Assembly: GCA_020746875.1 (NCBI GenBank)
Contig: JAGTJL010000013.1
Location: forward strand, 2,170,001 to 2,234,000
Length of the DNA: 64,000 nt
Direction of reading: 5' to 3'
Source: Rhexocercosporidium sp. MPI-PUGE-AT-0058
Taxonomy: Eukaryota > Ascomycota > Leotiomycetes > Helotiales
Shown here: positions 30,931 through 44,155 of the stretch, piece after piece
Layout: every line of letters begins with the position of its first letter
Position numbering within the stretch: position 1 is the stretch's first letter
Notes under the pieces: model-generated
The model's input: the letters and a program-made list of their open reading frames with translations, nothing else
What the model was told of the DNA's origin: nothing
The model's database searches: none
Translations under genes and position numbers: made by a program

Positions 30931-33900
30931 AGGTTTGATGTAGATAGCTCCTCGATGTGCCCAATCATTTTCGGACAGATTTCACTGTCGGGATGAATGG
31001 TGAGGTGTGCGGCACGGCGTGCGGGGAAGGGAGGGTGTAGAAGGGGACCTTTATGGATTCGAGATCTGCGAGAGGCAATGAGAGGCTCTAGAAGATGGCC
31101 TTACAAATAGCAGGAAGAAGGGAATTGAGAGGAGCGGTTATAAAAGGCAATTAGGAAGGCGATACAGAAAACGTTACAAGTTTGGGTTCTAAGGGCAAGG
31201 AGGATGTGGTTGTGCGGACCAAAGACGGGCAGTACGGTTGCTGTGAATGATGTTCTGAGATAGTGGGGATGAAGAGCAGCGGCAAGCATAAGAAGCACTG
31301 AGAGAAGGGCAAAGCTAGGCTGCGCCATGCGGCTGCTACTCATAGCATTTCCAAACGATTCGCAGCACAACCCATTCCAATATCAATTTGCATTGTACAA
31401 GCCGTCCCATCAGGACCACCGCCCAAAACTATCCTTGATTATCATTTCCTCGTCCAGGCTATGACCAATTCAGACTTCCACCGTTTGCTACAATAGTATT
31501 AGAAATAGACCCATGATATAAGACTCAATTCTCGGTAAGGAAACTCACACGCTTGCATCTGCGAAAGAAGGCATTTCCCGGACTCACCTCCCCACCCCTC
31601 GGAAGCTCGACAGCGGTGGATGTGAGTAGTTTAATGTCATACTCAAGACGATATTCACCAAAAGGGGGGTCATGCTGGGGTGAAGATAACGCGCAGAGCG
31701 TGATGTGTAGTATTTCCTAACGGGGAATGTCCCGCATGAGTTTCTTCGTTCTGCGGCACTTGTCTTTCCATGGGCTGTCTCCAGGTGACGCTCCGACGGA
31801 ATAAAAGCTCCCTTTAACGCACGCTAGTATTCCACAGCGTTCGCCTCTGCCACGCAGACCACCGACCTTGCGCCAATTGGGAACGGGAAAAGGTGATCCT
31901 ATGGTGGTTTCTCGTCTCAGATACTTCGTCCGTTGAACTCTCACCAACCGTGTGTTACATGCTCTTCGAAGAGTCGGCAATGCATAGCCGGTGTATTTGA
32001 TTTGTTAAACGTATCTCTCGCAATGCCATCCATTAATAATAGGGCAGTAGCGTGCTGGCAGGCACGTCTGAAATCATGCCTAGTAGGTTCGTAGGTATCG
32101 TGGTCTAACATAGTAAGGAGAGCTATCACTGTCCAAAAAGCTCCCGAACCGATCAGATTGGCAGGAAGTAACCTTCGAATTTAAAGGATCCTTCCAGAAA
32201 GGCAATATTGTCGTAATCTTCCATCGTCATGAAAAGCGTCCTCCTCCTTCCTCCACCCCTCACAACCTGGTCGTAACTCCATTCAGTACTCGTATCACAT
32301 TTGCGCGATCATCATTGTGCCTTCCCTTGATATGAATCTTCCTATTATCCAATCGTAAAACCTACCCAAATTTTCCACCACCAACCGACCACTTGCACGT
32401 GCTAATAGAGCAGAAGTATGTTCTGCCTATCAGCAGCAGCCCTTTGGTGGGAGCGGAGATGGCGATTGAGATCTCGGCGCTCTGCGAAGGTGCGCAAATA
32501 TAGAGGGCGAAGGCTTTGTAGGTTGGGAGTGTGTGTTTAGCATGGCGCATGAGGAAGGTTTCTCGAACATCTGTGAATGCGGGCATTCGACTTCCACATT
32601 TTTGTGCCTTAGGGCCGCTCATTGGAAGGAGCATCTTGCGGTGGAGCAAAACAGCCATTGTTATTGCAGCCAGGTGAGGAACCAGCGTCTGTGGAGAAGC
32701 CTGACTGAGAAGAGGCTTGGATCTGCTCAATTGTGGTTGGGCTTAGAAACGTTAAAGGCTTTGAACGTTTCGGGAACTTGTTATCGTCGGTACGCTCGAT
32801 TATTGGCGGATTGAGGTTTAGTTCGTCGAAGGCATAATCGAGACAATTGATCCTGATATTGGTGTGATCCGAGTAACGAAGAACAGTCTCCGAACCCAGA
32901 GTCCATATTGCTAAGGTGGCTCAGTATTCCGGGCACGGCTCGTTTTAAGCTCCATTGTAGAAGGCTTCGAAATACTGGGAGTTGTCGGAATGTGTGAAGG
33001 GTAGTGGGAGGGGAGGTCGCTGTTCGTACTGAATAATAGGAATATTGTTAGCTTTCCAATGCGATTGAAGATGGAAGGAGAGTAGCAGTATGACAGTCTT
33101 GCCTGTCATAATCATGAGATTTATTGAGATCGACGATCCGCTCGAGATTGGGGTTTTCTGAGATCCTACAGCAAACGCTGCTGAACCTCTATAGAAGCTT
33201 GATTGCTTCTAATTTTGTGTTGCGAAATCTCATGAATGGTGTAGAAGGAGGTAAATCTCGCGAGGTCATTGTCTTTACTAGTGTGGGGCCTTTTCGGGCC
33301 TTCTTTTTCCGTTATCCCCCCAGCATTCACAACTGCATGACGCAATATTGTGAGCGCGTTCAACGACTGCACTCTTATCCACGAATCTCATCCACTATAA
33401 CACAATCATCACACTTCCAAATTATCGCAACGATGTTACTCCGCAGCACTATCATGCGACCCCCGCACCAGCAGCGGCGCGCCCAAACAACACTTCCAAA
33501 GCGCTCTCTTCGCATCACAAGCCCTCTACCACCGGCCTCCTCACCGAATCCCGCAATCAACAACCTCTATTCCATTTGTTATGCTCTTCAAATATGCTCA
33601 CGACCCTGAATCAACTCCCCTCCCCACCCACTATACACGCTGAAATGCCATCTATTAGGACAAGCATTGCCGTTTAAAGCGCGGTTGCGCGGGAGAAAAG
33701 CGAGAATAAGATGATAGCGGCGTTGATTCCCAGGAAGAAAATCTCGAAGGCGCATGCGCCGCCGAGGGTGAGATTAAGGTGGAGGAAGCGCAGGATAATC
33801 ATAATAGGCCGAGTGCCCTCACCTAATTGCTATTGCAATTAGGTGGTGAGAGCGCTTGCCGAACGATTACTGTAGTCTTCGACCTGTTCTTGAATGCCAA

Positions 33901-34228
33901 TTCTTGAGGCCCTACATCTGCACCTCAACCGAGCCGCATCGCCCGAAATAGGATGCGTGAGTTTGAAATTCCGCATCATTAGCCTCATTGTTGCAGACCC
34001 CGGGGCAGTTAACCACCCTTGTTTGACCGTGTTGTTAGTAATAGCGACCAACAAACCCATGCACGGTGCCTACCATCTTTGTAGGCATTCCGGTCACATA
34101 AGAGCTCGCGCTGCTGGTTCATCGTCGTCTTAATCGCATTCATGATCTCCCGTCCATTCAACTCCCATTTCGCCAGCTCCTCCACCTCAGTGCCCCGCCA
34201 CCTGCTTCCCAATTGAAGCCACTACTTT
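30931..34228. other. Long spacer without supported genes
   Basis: The composition is balanced, but only short ORFs without recognisable motifs are present. Notable are a possible 43-codon hydrophobic minus-strand ORF around 33675-33805 (ending FLGINAAIILFSLFSRATAL) and a hairpin at 33820-33845. The last few hundred bases are the likely promoter of the HSP90-like gene. Confidence 0.45.
33820..33845. repeat. Perfect 11-bp stem hairpin
   Basis: CACCTAATTGC at 33820-33830 and GCAATTAGGTG at 33835-33845 form a perfect stem with a 4-nt loop. No role is apparent. Confidence 0.6.
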
Positions 34229-37200
34229 TTGACCATGGCGACTGTTACTCCACAGGAGGCGGATGCCTTTTTGAGGGAGATTCGGTCGAAGAAGGGTGTT
34301 GATGATCCACGAGGATCGCACTACGATAACGTAGAAGACTTGAACAAAAGCCTGATCCTGTATGTCAACCCTCTCAAAGTCATTTACAGGAGTCAAACTC
34401 ACCCTGTACCTAGGCTTGCCGACCAGCTCTACACCAAACCGACTCATTTCCTCCTCGAGCTTATCCAGAATGCCGACGACAACAACTTCACGAATTCTAC
34501 CCCGACGCTCTCATTCACACTGCAAAAGGAGTCTCGAGAGCTCCGTGTTGATTGCAATGAAACGGGCTTTACCAAAGAGAATGTGAAGGCAATATGCAGC
34601 ATCGGTCGGAGTACCAAGGGAGTTGTTGATCGCACGAAGGGCTTCATTGGAGAAAAGGGAATTGGGTTCAAGTCGTCTTTCAAGGTCGCGGATGTGGTGC
34701 ATATCGCTTCCGGGCCTTTTCAATTCAAGTTCGATCGACGCCAGACCCTAGGCATGATTGCCCCGATCCCCGAGCCCTTTCCTCAAGGTCAAAGGCTTCC
34801 TAGCCAAACTCAGATATTGCTGTACTTAAATAGTCAAGACGAAGTCACTATTATCGGCGATGAACTAAAAACTATCAGGTCACAACTCCTCATCTTTTTA
34901 CGTAAGCTTTCTGCGATCACCGTCAAGGCTCCTTCGAGAAACATTCAGTTCCGGATATCTCGCAAATCATATGATGTTCTCTTAAAGGGTGAGACGGCCG
35001 AGTTGACCACTACCTTGAAAGGGTTCTATGAGCTGTCAAAAAGGAAGTACGTTATTGTTCGCTTTGTAGTCTACGATCTCCCAAAAGATGACCGGAGGCC
35101 TGGGGTGCAAGAGTCCGAGATAGTCCTCGCATTTCCTATTGCCGAAAATACGGATCCTATTATACAGGGTCAAATGGTCTATTCATTTCTCCCGATCGAT
35201 GACTACGGATTTTCTGTGAGTGTCTAATAGGTCAATTTCATGAAATCTTGCTAACAACAAGCCAGTATCTTATACAGGCCGATTTTATCCTCGTCGCCAA
35301 TCGCGAAGCCATTGAGCTTTATGCTGAATGGAATTTTTGGGTCCGTCAGCACATTATCGAAGCGTTTGCAAAAGCTGTTCAGCGCTTTGTCTCCATTAAA
35401 GGTTCCTCCCCTGCGTCCGGCTTGCGTTATACCTGGCCGGTATTCTTGAAAGACCGTGGCGGAACCACTGTCGACTTTTGGTCCACACTAAAGATATCGA
35501 TTCTAGAAGATTTGAAAAGCGAGCGGATTCTAGAATCCCGCGATAACACGGCTGGCCTCTGCTTCCCCACAGAGTTGTGGTATATCCCATATAGGTTTAG
35601 ACTCGCTAGAGAGCCTCTCGTGGAAGAAGGAAACACCAGAAAGTCCCACCTATCTTTCCACTATGATACAGAGTCTTCGGGAATGTCCAGGGAGCTGTCA
35701 CTTATCGGAGTCAGTGAAATGACGGCGGATAGATTCTTCGAGGAACTTAAGTCTGTTGTCAGCCGTAACAGCACTTTCCTTCAGAGCCAGTCGACAGGGT
35801 GGCATGCCGCCGTTGCTAAGATTCTTCAATCAGAAATCAATCCAATACGTTTTGCAAATATTCTACTTATTCTATTGCGTAACGGAAAGTGGGTTACGCA
35901 TTTGGCAGGAAAGATTTTCCTCGACAGTGAGGTTGACGCTCTTACGATACCCTAGTGCGTCGATATAGAAATTGTTGACGCTACTGCCTGCAAAAATAGA
36001 GCACGGAGGCAATTGTTTAAATGGCTTGGAATCAAGACTTGTGATCAAGCCGACATATGTCGATTGATTTTGGAACAACAAGACCACTACCCCTTTATAT
36101 TTAACGCCAACGACCCTTTAGAGAGCAAGCTTCTCATCATTGATGATGCTTTTTATCTCTTCAATACGCCAACTCACGTCTTCAACAAGTCAATTAGCAA
36201 ACTGTATGTTCTCGATGATCATGGGGCAATTGTACATGGCAAAAGTCTCTATGTCGATTATGCTATCAAGGGATTTAGAATCAGCAGTTATGCGAACATC
36301 GAAGATAGTGGTGTGAGAATGCTCCATTCGAGGTACCTGACTCGGGCTAGGAAAGATGGTCGGGAGACCGAATTCGTTGAATGGCTGATTCGACGTCTTC
36401 AAGTTTCCACTCTTCCTTGTCTGGTTCGAGAGCGCCAAATAACACAAGAGTCCCGGTATTTCACGACGAAAGCGCACTTGGATTTACTACTGCTTCTTCG
36501 CGACAACTGGAGTCATTATTGCAGTCAACTTTGGGATATGACACCGGGCGACATCAGCTCCCAGTCGACCGCGCTAAAGGAGCTTTCTTTTCTGAAAGTA
36601 AAATGCACGGATAGAAAATTTTACCCTCTTCGCGAAACGGTTTTGCCATTGCAACGTTTGAAGCAGGCTGGCAGCTATCTTCCATTCCTTGACATTCCCA
36701 ACCCAGAGGACAGGAATTGGGCGAACTTTCAACGGCTGGGTGTCATTGCCCAGGAATCTTTGGAATTTTATTTTCGTCAGCTAAAAGCAATATCATCTGG
36801 GAGTTTCTCGAACCAAGTCACGAAATCGATCGTACAGGAGCTGTATGTACAAATTGCACATCACTGGGCCACTGGCCCGACGATATCGGTTAAGTAAGTT
36901 CAGCTCCAGTTTTCTATGTTCCTCATTCTCCGGTATTCACAGCCACGCAGGTCCGAGTTTGAATCATCTGCTTTTGTATTCCATGAAAAGGAAAATCGCT
37001 GGATGTACTTGCGTGATTGTGTGTGGGAGGCTCCCGCCTGCCTTACGAGAGTAATTGCGCTCGAAAGATAATACAAGGACTGCAAGTCACTCTTCTGCAC
37101 ATTGCTCGGCCTTAAGAATACGACCCTAGAGCACGTCGTCGATGAAATATTGAATCCACAAAGCCGGGATCTTAACCAACAAGCCGCCCAACAGAAACAA

Positions 37201-37617
37201 TTGTTGCTAGTTGTTAACGACTTTCTGCGCCGGAACGTCTCTTCAGGGCCTATCGAAAAGCTGATGGGGAAAGATGTCATCCCGGTGGTTAAATCTGCGC
37301 CTGGAAGAGAAATGTCCGACCTTGTGAATTACGATCGACATATATGGTATTTCGCAGACAGACCGAGCCTTCGTAAAAGTTTCAAAGAGAAGGTATGGCT
37401 CATAGATTTCCCGGTGGACGTCGTACGGAAACTATCTCCTTTAATCAAAGCGATGGGGTTAGAAGAGTATCGGCTTTCAGCAGCAGTTGTCGAAGAGACG
37501 GAATGCAATGGAGATCCTATCCTTGACCAGGATCGAACAATGGATCTCCGTGCTAGAGCACAGTACTTCATGAGGTCAGTGCTTTCCTCTCAATCATTCG
37601 CCCATTTATTCTGCTAA
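34229..37617 (+). pseudogene. HSP90-like (GHKL) ATPase protein, NO VEIN/sacsin-like, with in-frame stops
   Basis: ATG 34229 starts exon 1 (to 35215). A 50-nt intron (35216-35265) joins DYGFS to YLIQADF, and a 57-nt intron (36894-36950) joins ISVK to SEFESSAF. Residues about 70-160 carry the GHKL ATP pocket: LLELIQNADDNNF (E75, N79), CNETGF in place of DxGxG, and GEKGIGFKSSF. The rest follows the large fungal family related to plant NO VEIN. TAG 35953-35955 and TAA 37069-37071 interrupt otherwise good homology, so the allele looks dead unless stops are bypassed. A further shift or intron after 37575 leads to LTSRLQSLTVWGV before the ATT repeat. Function of the fungal family is unknown. Confidence 0.65.
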
Positions 37618-37726
37618 TGAATACAAACTCGTTCCTGAAACTAATCAGGACGGCAAGAAGCAATTGACTTCTCGGCTGCAAAGCCTTACCGTTTGGGGAG
37701 TAACCGCCATTAAACTGAAACGGCGA

Positions 37727-37753
37727 ATTATTATTATTATTATTATTATTATT
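37727..37753. repeat. ATT microsatellite, nine units
   Basis: Nine perfect ATT units sit where the last coding homology of the HSP90-like gene ends and the AT-rich block begins. The same motif makes the 490-bp tract at 52300. Confidence 0.9.
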
Positions 37754-38995
37754 CCTTTTAACGTCCTGTGTAAGTCGAGGACTATAGTAGGACGGCTGGG
37801 GCTATGAGCCCCAGCGTTTTTATATAAAATACAAAAGAAGTAGCTAATTTATTCTAGGGGACATTGAGGGCATAGCCCTAGTTATAATAATAGAAAATTA
37901 TAAAAGAACGTGTAAAAGGTATTACTCTTATTCCTCCACTTGCTCCTCTTCCTGCTCCTCTTTTTGCTCCTCTTCCTGCCTTCTCTTTAAGTGCCATTTC
38001 CTAATATAAAGCCTAGTCTTTTTAAGAAAATCTAGTGTCTTCTCGATCCCGATTTTTATATGTATTAAGAGAGGTAAACTAAGCCTGGCTCCTTTTATTT
38101 CGTCCCGTAGCTTGGACCTCGCCTTGGCTATTCCTTTCTCTTTACAGCTTAAAAGTAAATAGGCGGCTGTCTCTCTCCTGCCATACTTATATAAGTCGCT
38201 ATTCGCATAGCCTAGCCTATATAAGTATGACCTTATAAACCTATAGCTTAAATTCAATTAAAAAAAGGAGCTAGCTAGCTCTTTTTTAGTTTTAAGAAAC
38301 AGATAGATCTTCGACCGTAGCTGCCAAGGGAATTACTTCTTAGTCGTTGTATTTTGGCTTAGCGTCCTTTTGTATTAGTCTAACACTGACTCCCACTCCC
38401 TAGTACTAACTTCCTTCGCTTTATAACCGAGGACTTTAAAGCTGGTTATATTTGTATTTAAGGCTAGCGTCGTAACTTGCTTTGCTAACGAGTTAACTAA
38501 CTCGTTTCCATATACTTCCGTATAGCCAAGGACTTAGCTAATTAATATCGAGGCTCCTTTACTCTTAGCTAGCTCTGCTGCTTAAATAGCCCGCATTTGG
38601 CAAGCTTGACCTGGGTTATCCAATAGTGTTTTGAGTCGATAGAGTCCCGCTTGATTATCTGAATAAATATAATATAAGTGGCCTAGCTTTACTGCCTTAC
38701 TAATATATTCGACTGCTTAAGTAGTCCCTTCTAGCTCCCCATTATAGACTAATTAGGAGTCCCCTAAGTTAGTCATATTCTTATAAACTATTCTAAAAGT
38801 GCTCTTATTATAATTTAATATTACTAAGCCTACGCCTACTTTAATTAAGTCTTCCCCTAGTATAGACGAAGTATTTATATAAATCGTGAATTTATTTGCG
38901 CTTAAGTATAAGTTTGAGTTATGTATTTAAGCAGCTTTTTCCTTTAGTAGCGGGCTTATATCGACCGTGTATAGCGTTACTTTATTTTAAGGTAA
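37754..38995 (-). mobile_element. RIP-degraded LINE (Tad1-like) 3' end with RNase H
   Basis: On the minus strand, 38985-38330 reads as an RNase H domain (YSDNQAGL, LAKSKGASILIS, ELVNSLAKQV) interrupted by Q/W-derived stops. It is followed by 38257-37928, RLGYANSDLYKYGRRETAAYLLLSC, the typical C-terminal tail of Tad1-type non-LTR retrotransposon ORF2. The reverse transcriptase and endonuclease are not recognisable further upstream, so only the 3' end is seen. Confidence 0.65.
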
Positions 38996-41900
38996 AAAAA
39001 AAACGGCGAATTAATAACATTAAAGGAATCGAAGATAGTGAGGATATCGTCTTTAAAGAAAAGAGAACCTAATTAAATATTTACATTCTTATCGACATCG
39101 AGAATTAATATATATTCGTCTATTAACTATTCGAAAATCTTATTAAACACTACGGTATTATAAATTCTAAGTATTAAAAGTTGGTGCAACTAATTTTAAG
39201 TACACTTATTTTTAAGATCCTTAAGTTACTTAAATAATTTGACTTAAACAGGCAATTTAAAGCCAATGCCAGGAGCAGCCTTCTTATGAGCTTTCTCGAT
39301 AGTATCCAAGCTCAAAACCTTAAAAATACTTTTAGGACGTCCACGGCTCCTTATTCTATATCAAGATTCAAGTCTACTGGAAACGAGATATTTTTCATAT
39401 TAAGGCCTCCAATAACCGGGAGTATGTCCAGTCTGCGAACTAATATTCTAACACTAAATTAAAACATAGCTTCTATTCAATAAGTCGCCGCATCAAAAGA
39501 CAGAAGTTCTTTATTTATTATATTTAGTCCGCAAATTATAATTTAAAATATTTCTACATTATTAACAACAAAACATTTTAATATTCGTAATAATTTAAGT
39601 TTCGTCGACAAATTAATAAATTTAAATATATCTTCTAATAAACGGGTAAGAGGGATTAATAATAATAAAGACGGCAAAGGCAATGTATTTAAAGTTACAG
39701 TACTACGCTCGGCGCTGGCCGAAACAATTAAAAGCTGTCCGCGGATGTCTTTAAGAGGATTTAGATTTACTAGATTATTATTATATAATAAATCCTAAAG
39801 TCGCTATTTTATAAGTCCAGTCGACAAAGAGAGTTTAGTCCGGAGTCTATACAATAAATATATAGGACTACTTGGCGAAACATTTGTAAGTAAGCTCTTA
39901 AATTACTTTTATTTAAATTATTTAACTAGTTTAATTAAATCTACGAGCATTTCTCGACACGACTGCTTAACTAGGGCGCCTCAAATTAGACTAGCAAAAG
40001 TCAAGTAAAAGCTAGCCACTCCCCTTTTACCGAACTAAAGAAAGACTATACGGACTTTATATACGTTAATTTTAAGTAGGTTTTAATTACGTTACTCTCT
40101 TAAATAAGATTCAAAAGGACCGATGCTTAGCTACTATTCGAGAAAGCACCTACGTATTATTTAAAAGTTAAGTTAATAATAAAGAAGTACGACGAATTAT
40201 TTTATATAAGTAATAATTAAGTTGAAAAGGTATGCCCAAGGTTAAGAGTCATTAAATGTATAACGCATGCTAATAGTAATAAACTCGTGGTTATAAATTG
40301 TCAGTATTTATTATAATACTACTTAATGTTTATGTGATCCTTAGAATTTACGATTTATAGGAGCCGGAATCGACCCTAAGATTCGTGGCGTATGTTAATC
40401 CTTAGTTTATGTACTTATAGCAATCCTTAACTTTTAAAACTTAAGATAAATATGTCGTCATTTTAAATTAAATGCTAATTAGGGATTAAGGGCTCGCTAT
40501 CGAGAGAGGTCAGGCAAAGTAATATAGTATTCCTTCTCGGTTAATTAATTACGTGCTTTAACATTGCCTTACTCTAAGGCTTTTAAAAGTTTTAATAAGT
40601 CACGTAATCGCAGCGTTAATTTAACATTAGTATTATTATGCTATTAAATGGCGTAAAAATATTTTATGTATACGCGAGTAGTTTAAGGGCACGGTAATAG
40701 TAACAAACTTTAAGTAGGCTTTAAGCTACGTCTTATCGACATACTCAACCTCTTTACTCGGTCTAAAACTTCCGTTAAAGCTAAGATTAACGACGCGAAG
40801 GCTCAGAACTTAACTAAAATTATTCGGCTCCTAAAACAGTTCGCCAATTCCAATAGCAGCAGCGGCTTTTATGGCGATTTGCGTAATAACTTTACTTTTT
40901 CTTTCTACTTCGGTGCCGGCCTTACTACTACCGTTACTAGCTCCGTCTTCATTTTGCGGCAAAACGAGTGCCTCAGTCCTTTTTTTACTTCTCGGTGTAT
41001 TATATAATCCCGCAGTGTCCTTTAGGCTTTAGCACGGTCCCTAGGCTTAGTAAAGGACTTATATAATGTATACGTTATATTATATTGCTCTAGAAACAGA
41101 ATAAGTTAATATTATAATATAAGCTTTTTGAGCGTATTTAAAAGACATTATTAATTCTCTTCAGCGTTATAAAGTCGTAATGTAATATTTATTATCCCCT
41201 TAAATAAAGGTCGGTCACGATTAACACCACGCCCTAACTAACTTAAGGGTCTTCAACTAATAGAGATTTCCAAAAGCACTTAATATTCTCGAATTCAAGA
41301 ATATTAACGAAATATAAAAGTGGCGTTATTATTTACAAAGTATAATAAATACTAATTACGCCATAATAATTAACTAATAGGAGACCAGAATCCAGTATTC
41401 TAAATAGCTAATTAACAAATCATAGCGGATTTAGGGCAACATTTAGACTTGCCTAGGAATTAAAAGGTTAAAAGGCCCGTAAGTTATACTCAGGTCTCCA
41501 CCGACTTTTATTTAAAGCCGGGGGGGGGGGGGGGGGGGGGGTATAGGTGCATGTCGTCTGCTATGTAGGCCCTTAAACATTCCGGTGGTTTTTTATTTAT
41601 TCTCGTTCTAAATACGTCTTAAGTATAATTTTACTTTAGGTTTATGCTTATTTTAAATATTTTAATAAAACATAATACTTATTCGCTCTCGTAATGTTTT
41701 AAGTAAAAGAGAAAGTTCTATAGTTATTCTTTTCTTACGGTAATACGACCTCGGCCTTCGGAAAGACTGCTTCGTTTAAATGGCCTCGTTCCCTTTAATA
41801 TCCTAGATATTATACCTTACTATATATCGGTATACGTCACGCGTAAGACTCTAAGTAACGCAAAACGGGCGTAAGAAGAATATTTTAAATTTAATCTCGC

Positions 41901-44155
41901 AGGTTTAAAAGCTGGGAAACTTGTGTTAAAATTGAAATAAAGAGATTTATATATTTATAATAGAAAAGGCGAGGAGTTCGAGTATTTCGAAAAAGAGGAA
42001 TATAATTATTATTTACGGGGATATCGACTACGTAGGTTTTAGGGGAAGTATATGAGGTTTTGAATAAAGGTAATATAAGGAGGAAGTAAGCTATTAAAGG
42101 GTTTAAAGGATTTAATGATTTAGAGGGAGAAATAATTATAAAAGAGAATTGAAGTTGTGATGATTGTAGATATTTATAATATTAATATTTTATTACATTT
42201 TCTGTTACATAACATAACATGGGTAAAGAAGACAAAAATAATAAATACTAGTCCTTAAACTCTTTTATTATGCATTCCTTATTCCTTCAAAGTGCCGCCC
42301 CCGAATCCTATTTTAATATTTATTTAAATATGTAATCTTATTCATATAACAATAGCACTTATCCTCAATTGCCTCTGCCGCTGTTAACTTTATAAAGTCA
42401 GCCTCTTAACCGCATACCTTAACCTCTCCTTCTTCTCCTTTAGCGCCTTGAGTTTATTTGTCCTTTCCTCCGCCTCCTTACTTTTATTAATTTATTAAGC
42501 GTCTTAACCTTTTTAATTAACTTCTCTAAACTCTATTTCCTTAAGCTCCCTTTACTTTTTAATTTCCTCTTCTAATAATTTACTTTTCGTAATTAAATTA
42601 TTCTTTTAAACGTTAAAAGAGAGTTATTATTACGGCCGAGCTCGGAGGCGAAGGAGGCTTAAGCTATAAAAAGTATAAGAGGAGGTAAGCTCGAAATGCT
42701 TTACAGTAAAGATAATCGTTAATTAAGTGAACGGACTTAGGTATCGGGAGAGGGTTTGAGATTTCAGACCTAAGATTTAAGGGAATAAATACGAAGGAAG
42801 AGAAAGTAAAGAGGTAATATACGCAAGTCGAAGATAATACGGTTTTAATACGTAGAAAATCGGAGATTCCAGAATCGAAAATTAAAATTAAAGGGTCGAG
42901 GAGAGAAAAGGAGCTACGGAGGAGATGCGTTAAGAGAGGCGAGGGATTATGAAGTCGTTATTATTGCTGTTTGGGGGGCAGCTGCGATTAAATTGAGTTT
43001 GTAAAAGAAGTTGTGGCGGAATTAGTATTATATTATTATGTAAAGGGAATTAAGGAGATGTAGATTTCGAAATGCGTATTTTTAAGGCTAATAATAGCAC
43101 GTGACGTTAAGTCTACCTTTAAACTCCTTCAACGCCTTCCATTTCTCCTTCATTAGCCCCAGTCGAGCTCTTTAGCTTTAGTCTCGTTACCGAGATCTCC
43201 AGCGATATTATTAAGGTCGTCGACATCAGCAAGGCATATATAGTAAGTCTTGGAATTTTTATATTACATAAACATAGAATTTATTACTTCAGAGAGTTCG
43301 GCACTACTAGACTTATTAATGTAATTAATGTTAACCCAGATGTATTCGAGATCATCAGCTTAGGCCTACTCATAAATAGATTTAATTTTAGCGAACCTTT
43401 TCTTTTTAAATGCTTTTCGGAAATCTTACTAATCTTAAAAAGTAATCTCCTTATCTCTTTAAATGTGAGATAAAATCATATATTACAGAATAATATTCCC
43501 AATAAAATATTTAAACTCGAGACTTTCAGTATTAATTAATTATATATTTTATTAAATTAAGAGGTTAATTAAACTGGAAATAATTGATTTATAGAGGAAA
43601 AGACTGAATTTAAGAGCTCAAAAAGTAAGTTAGGCATTAAAGGTAAATAAAGGGACGTCGTGTTTAGGATAATATGGGGTAGACAGGAGACGAAATGTGT
43701 AATGTGTCAATGTAACGTGAAAATAGAAATCTCTAATGATTTCTGTTTGAATAAACGCGCTTAAATGCTTTTATTTACAGCTATAAAAGTCGGGTAACCG
43801 TAGAATACTTTACTGTTTACTGCGACTTATCGGCGATTAAGGGTGCTAAAGTTACGTAATATAAATCTTCTTTTATAAGTTTTAATATAAGGAAATCTTT
43901 TAATAATCTATAAGAACGGACTATTTCGAGAGTAGTTATTTTGTAATCCCTTTAAAACACTTCGCGTAAATATAATTTATAATCCGAGCTTCTATTAAGT
44001 TCTCGCTAAGCGCCGAAGCAATTTAAATTTTAAAAGAATTCACTCTTATATTTATATAATATATAAACATAGAAAATATAATTAAATAAAGATAATTTAC
44101 TATAAAGAACCGACGTTCAGTCAGCGTAAAGTAAAGATAATTAACTCCAAAAGAT
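38996..44155. other. AT-rich RIP block, no assignable gene
   Basis: All frames are full of stops and TA dinucleotides dominate. Some stretches still look like former protein: around 39240-39480, 42300-42600 minus (charged, coiled-coil-like, as in transposase tails), and 43180-43460 plus (VDISKAYIVSLGIFILHKHRIYYFREFG). I cannot assign any to a family. Confidence 0.45.
41520..41541. repeat. Homopolymer of 22 G
   Basis: An uninterrupted run of 22 guanines stands in otherwise AT-rich DNA. Confidence 0.85.
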
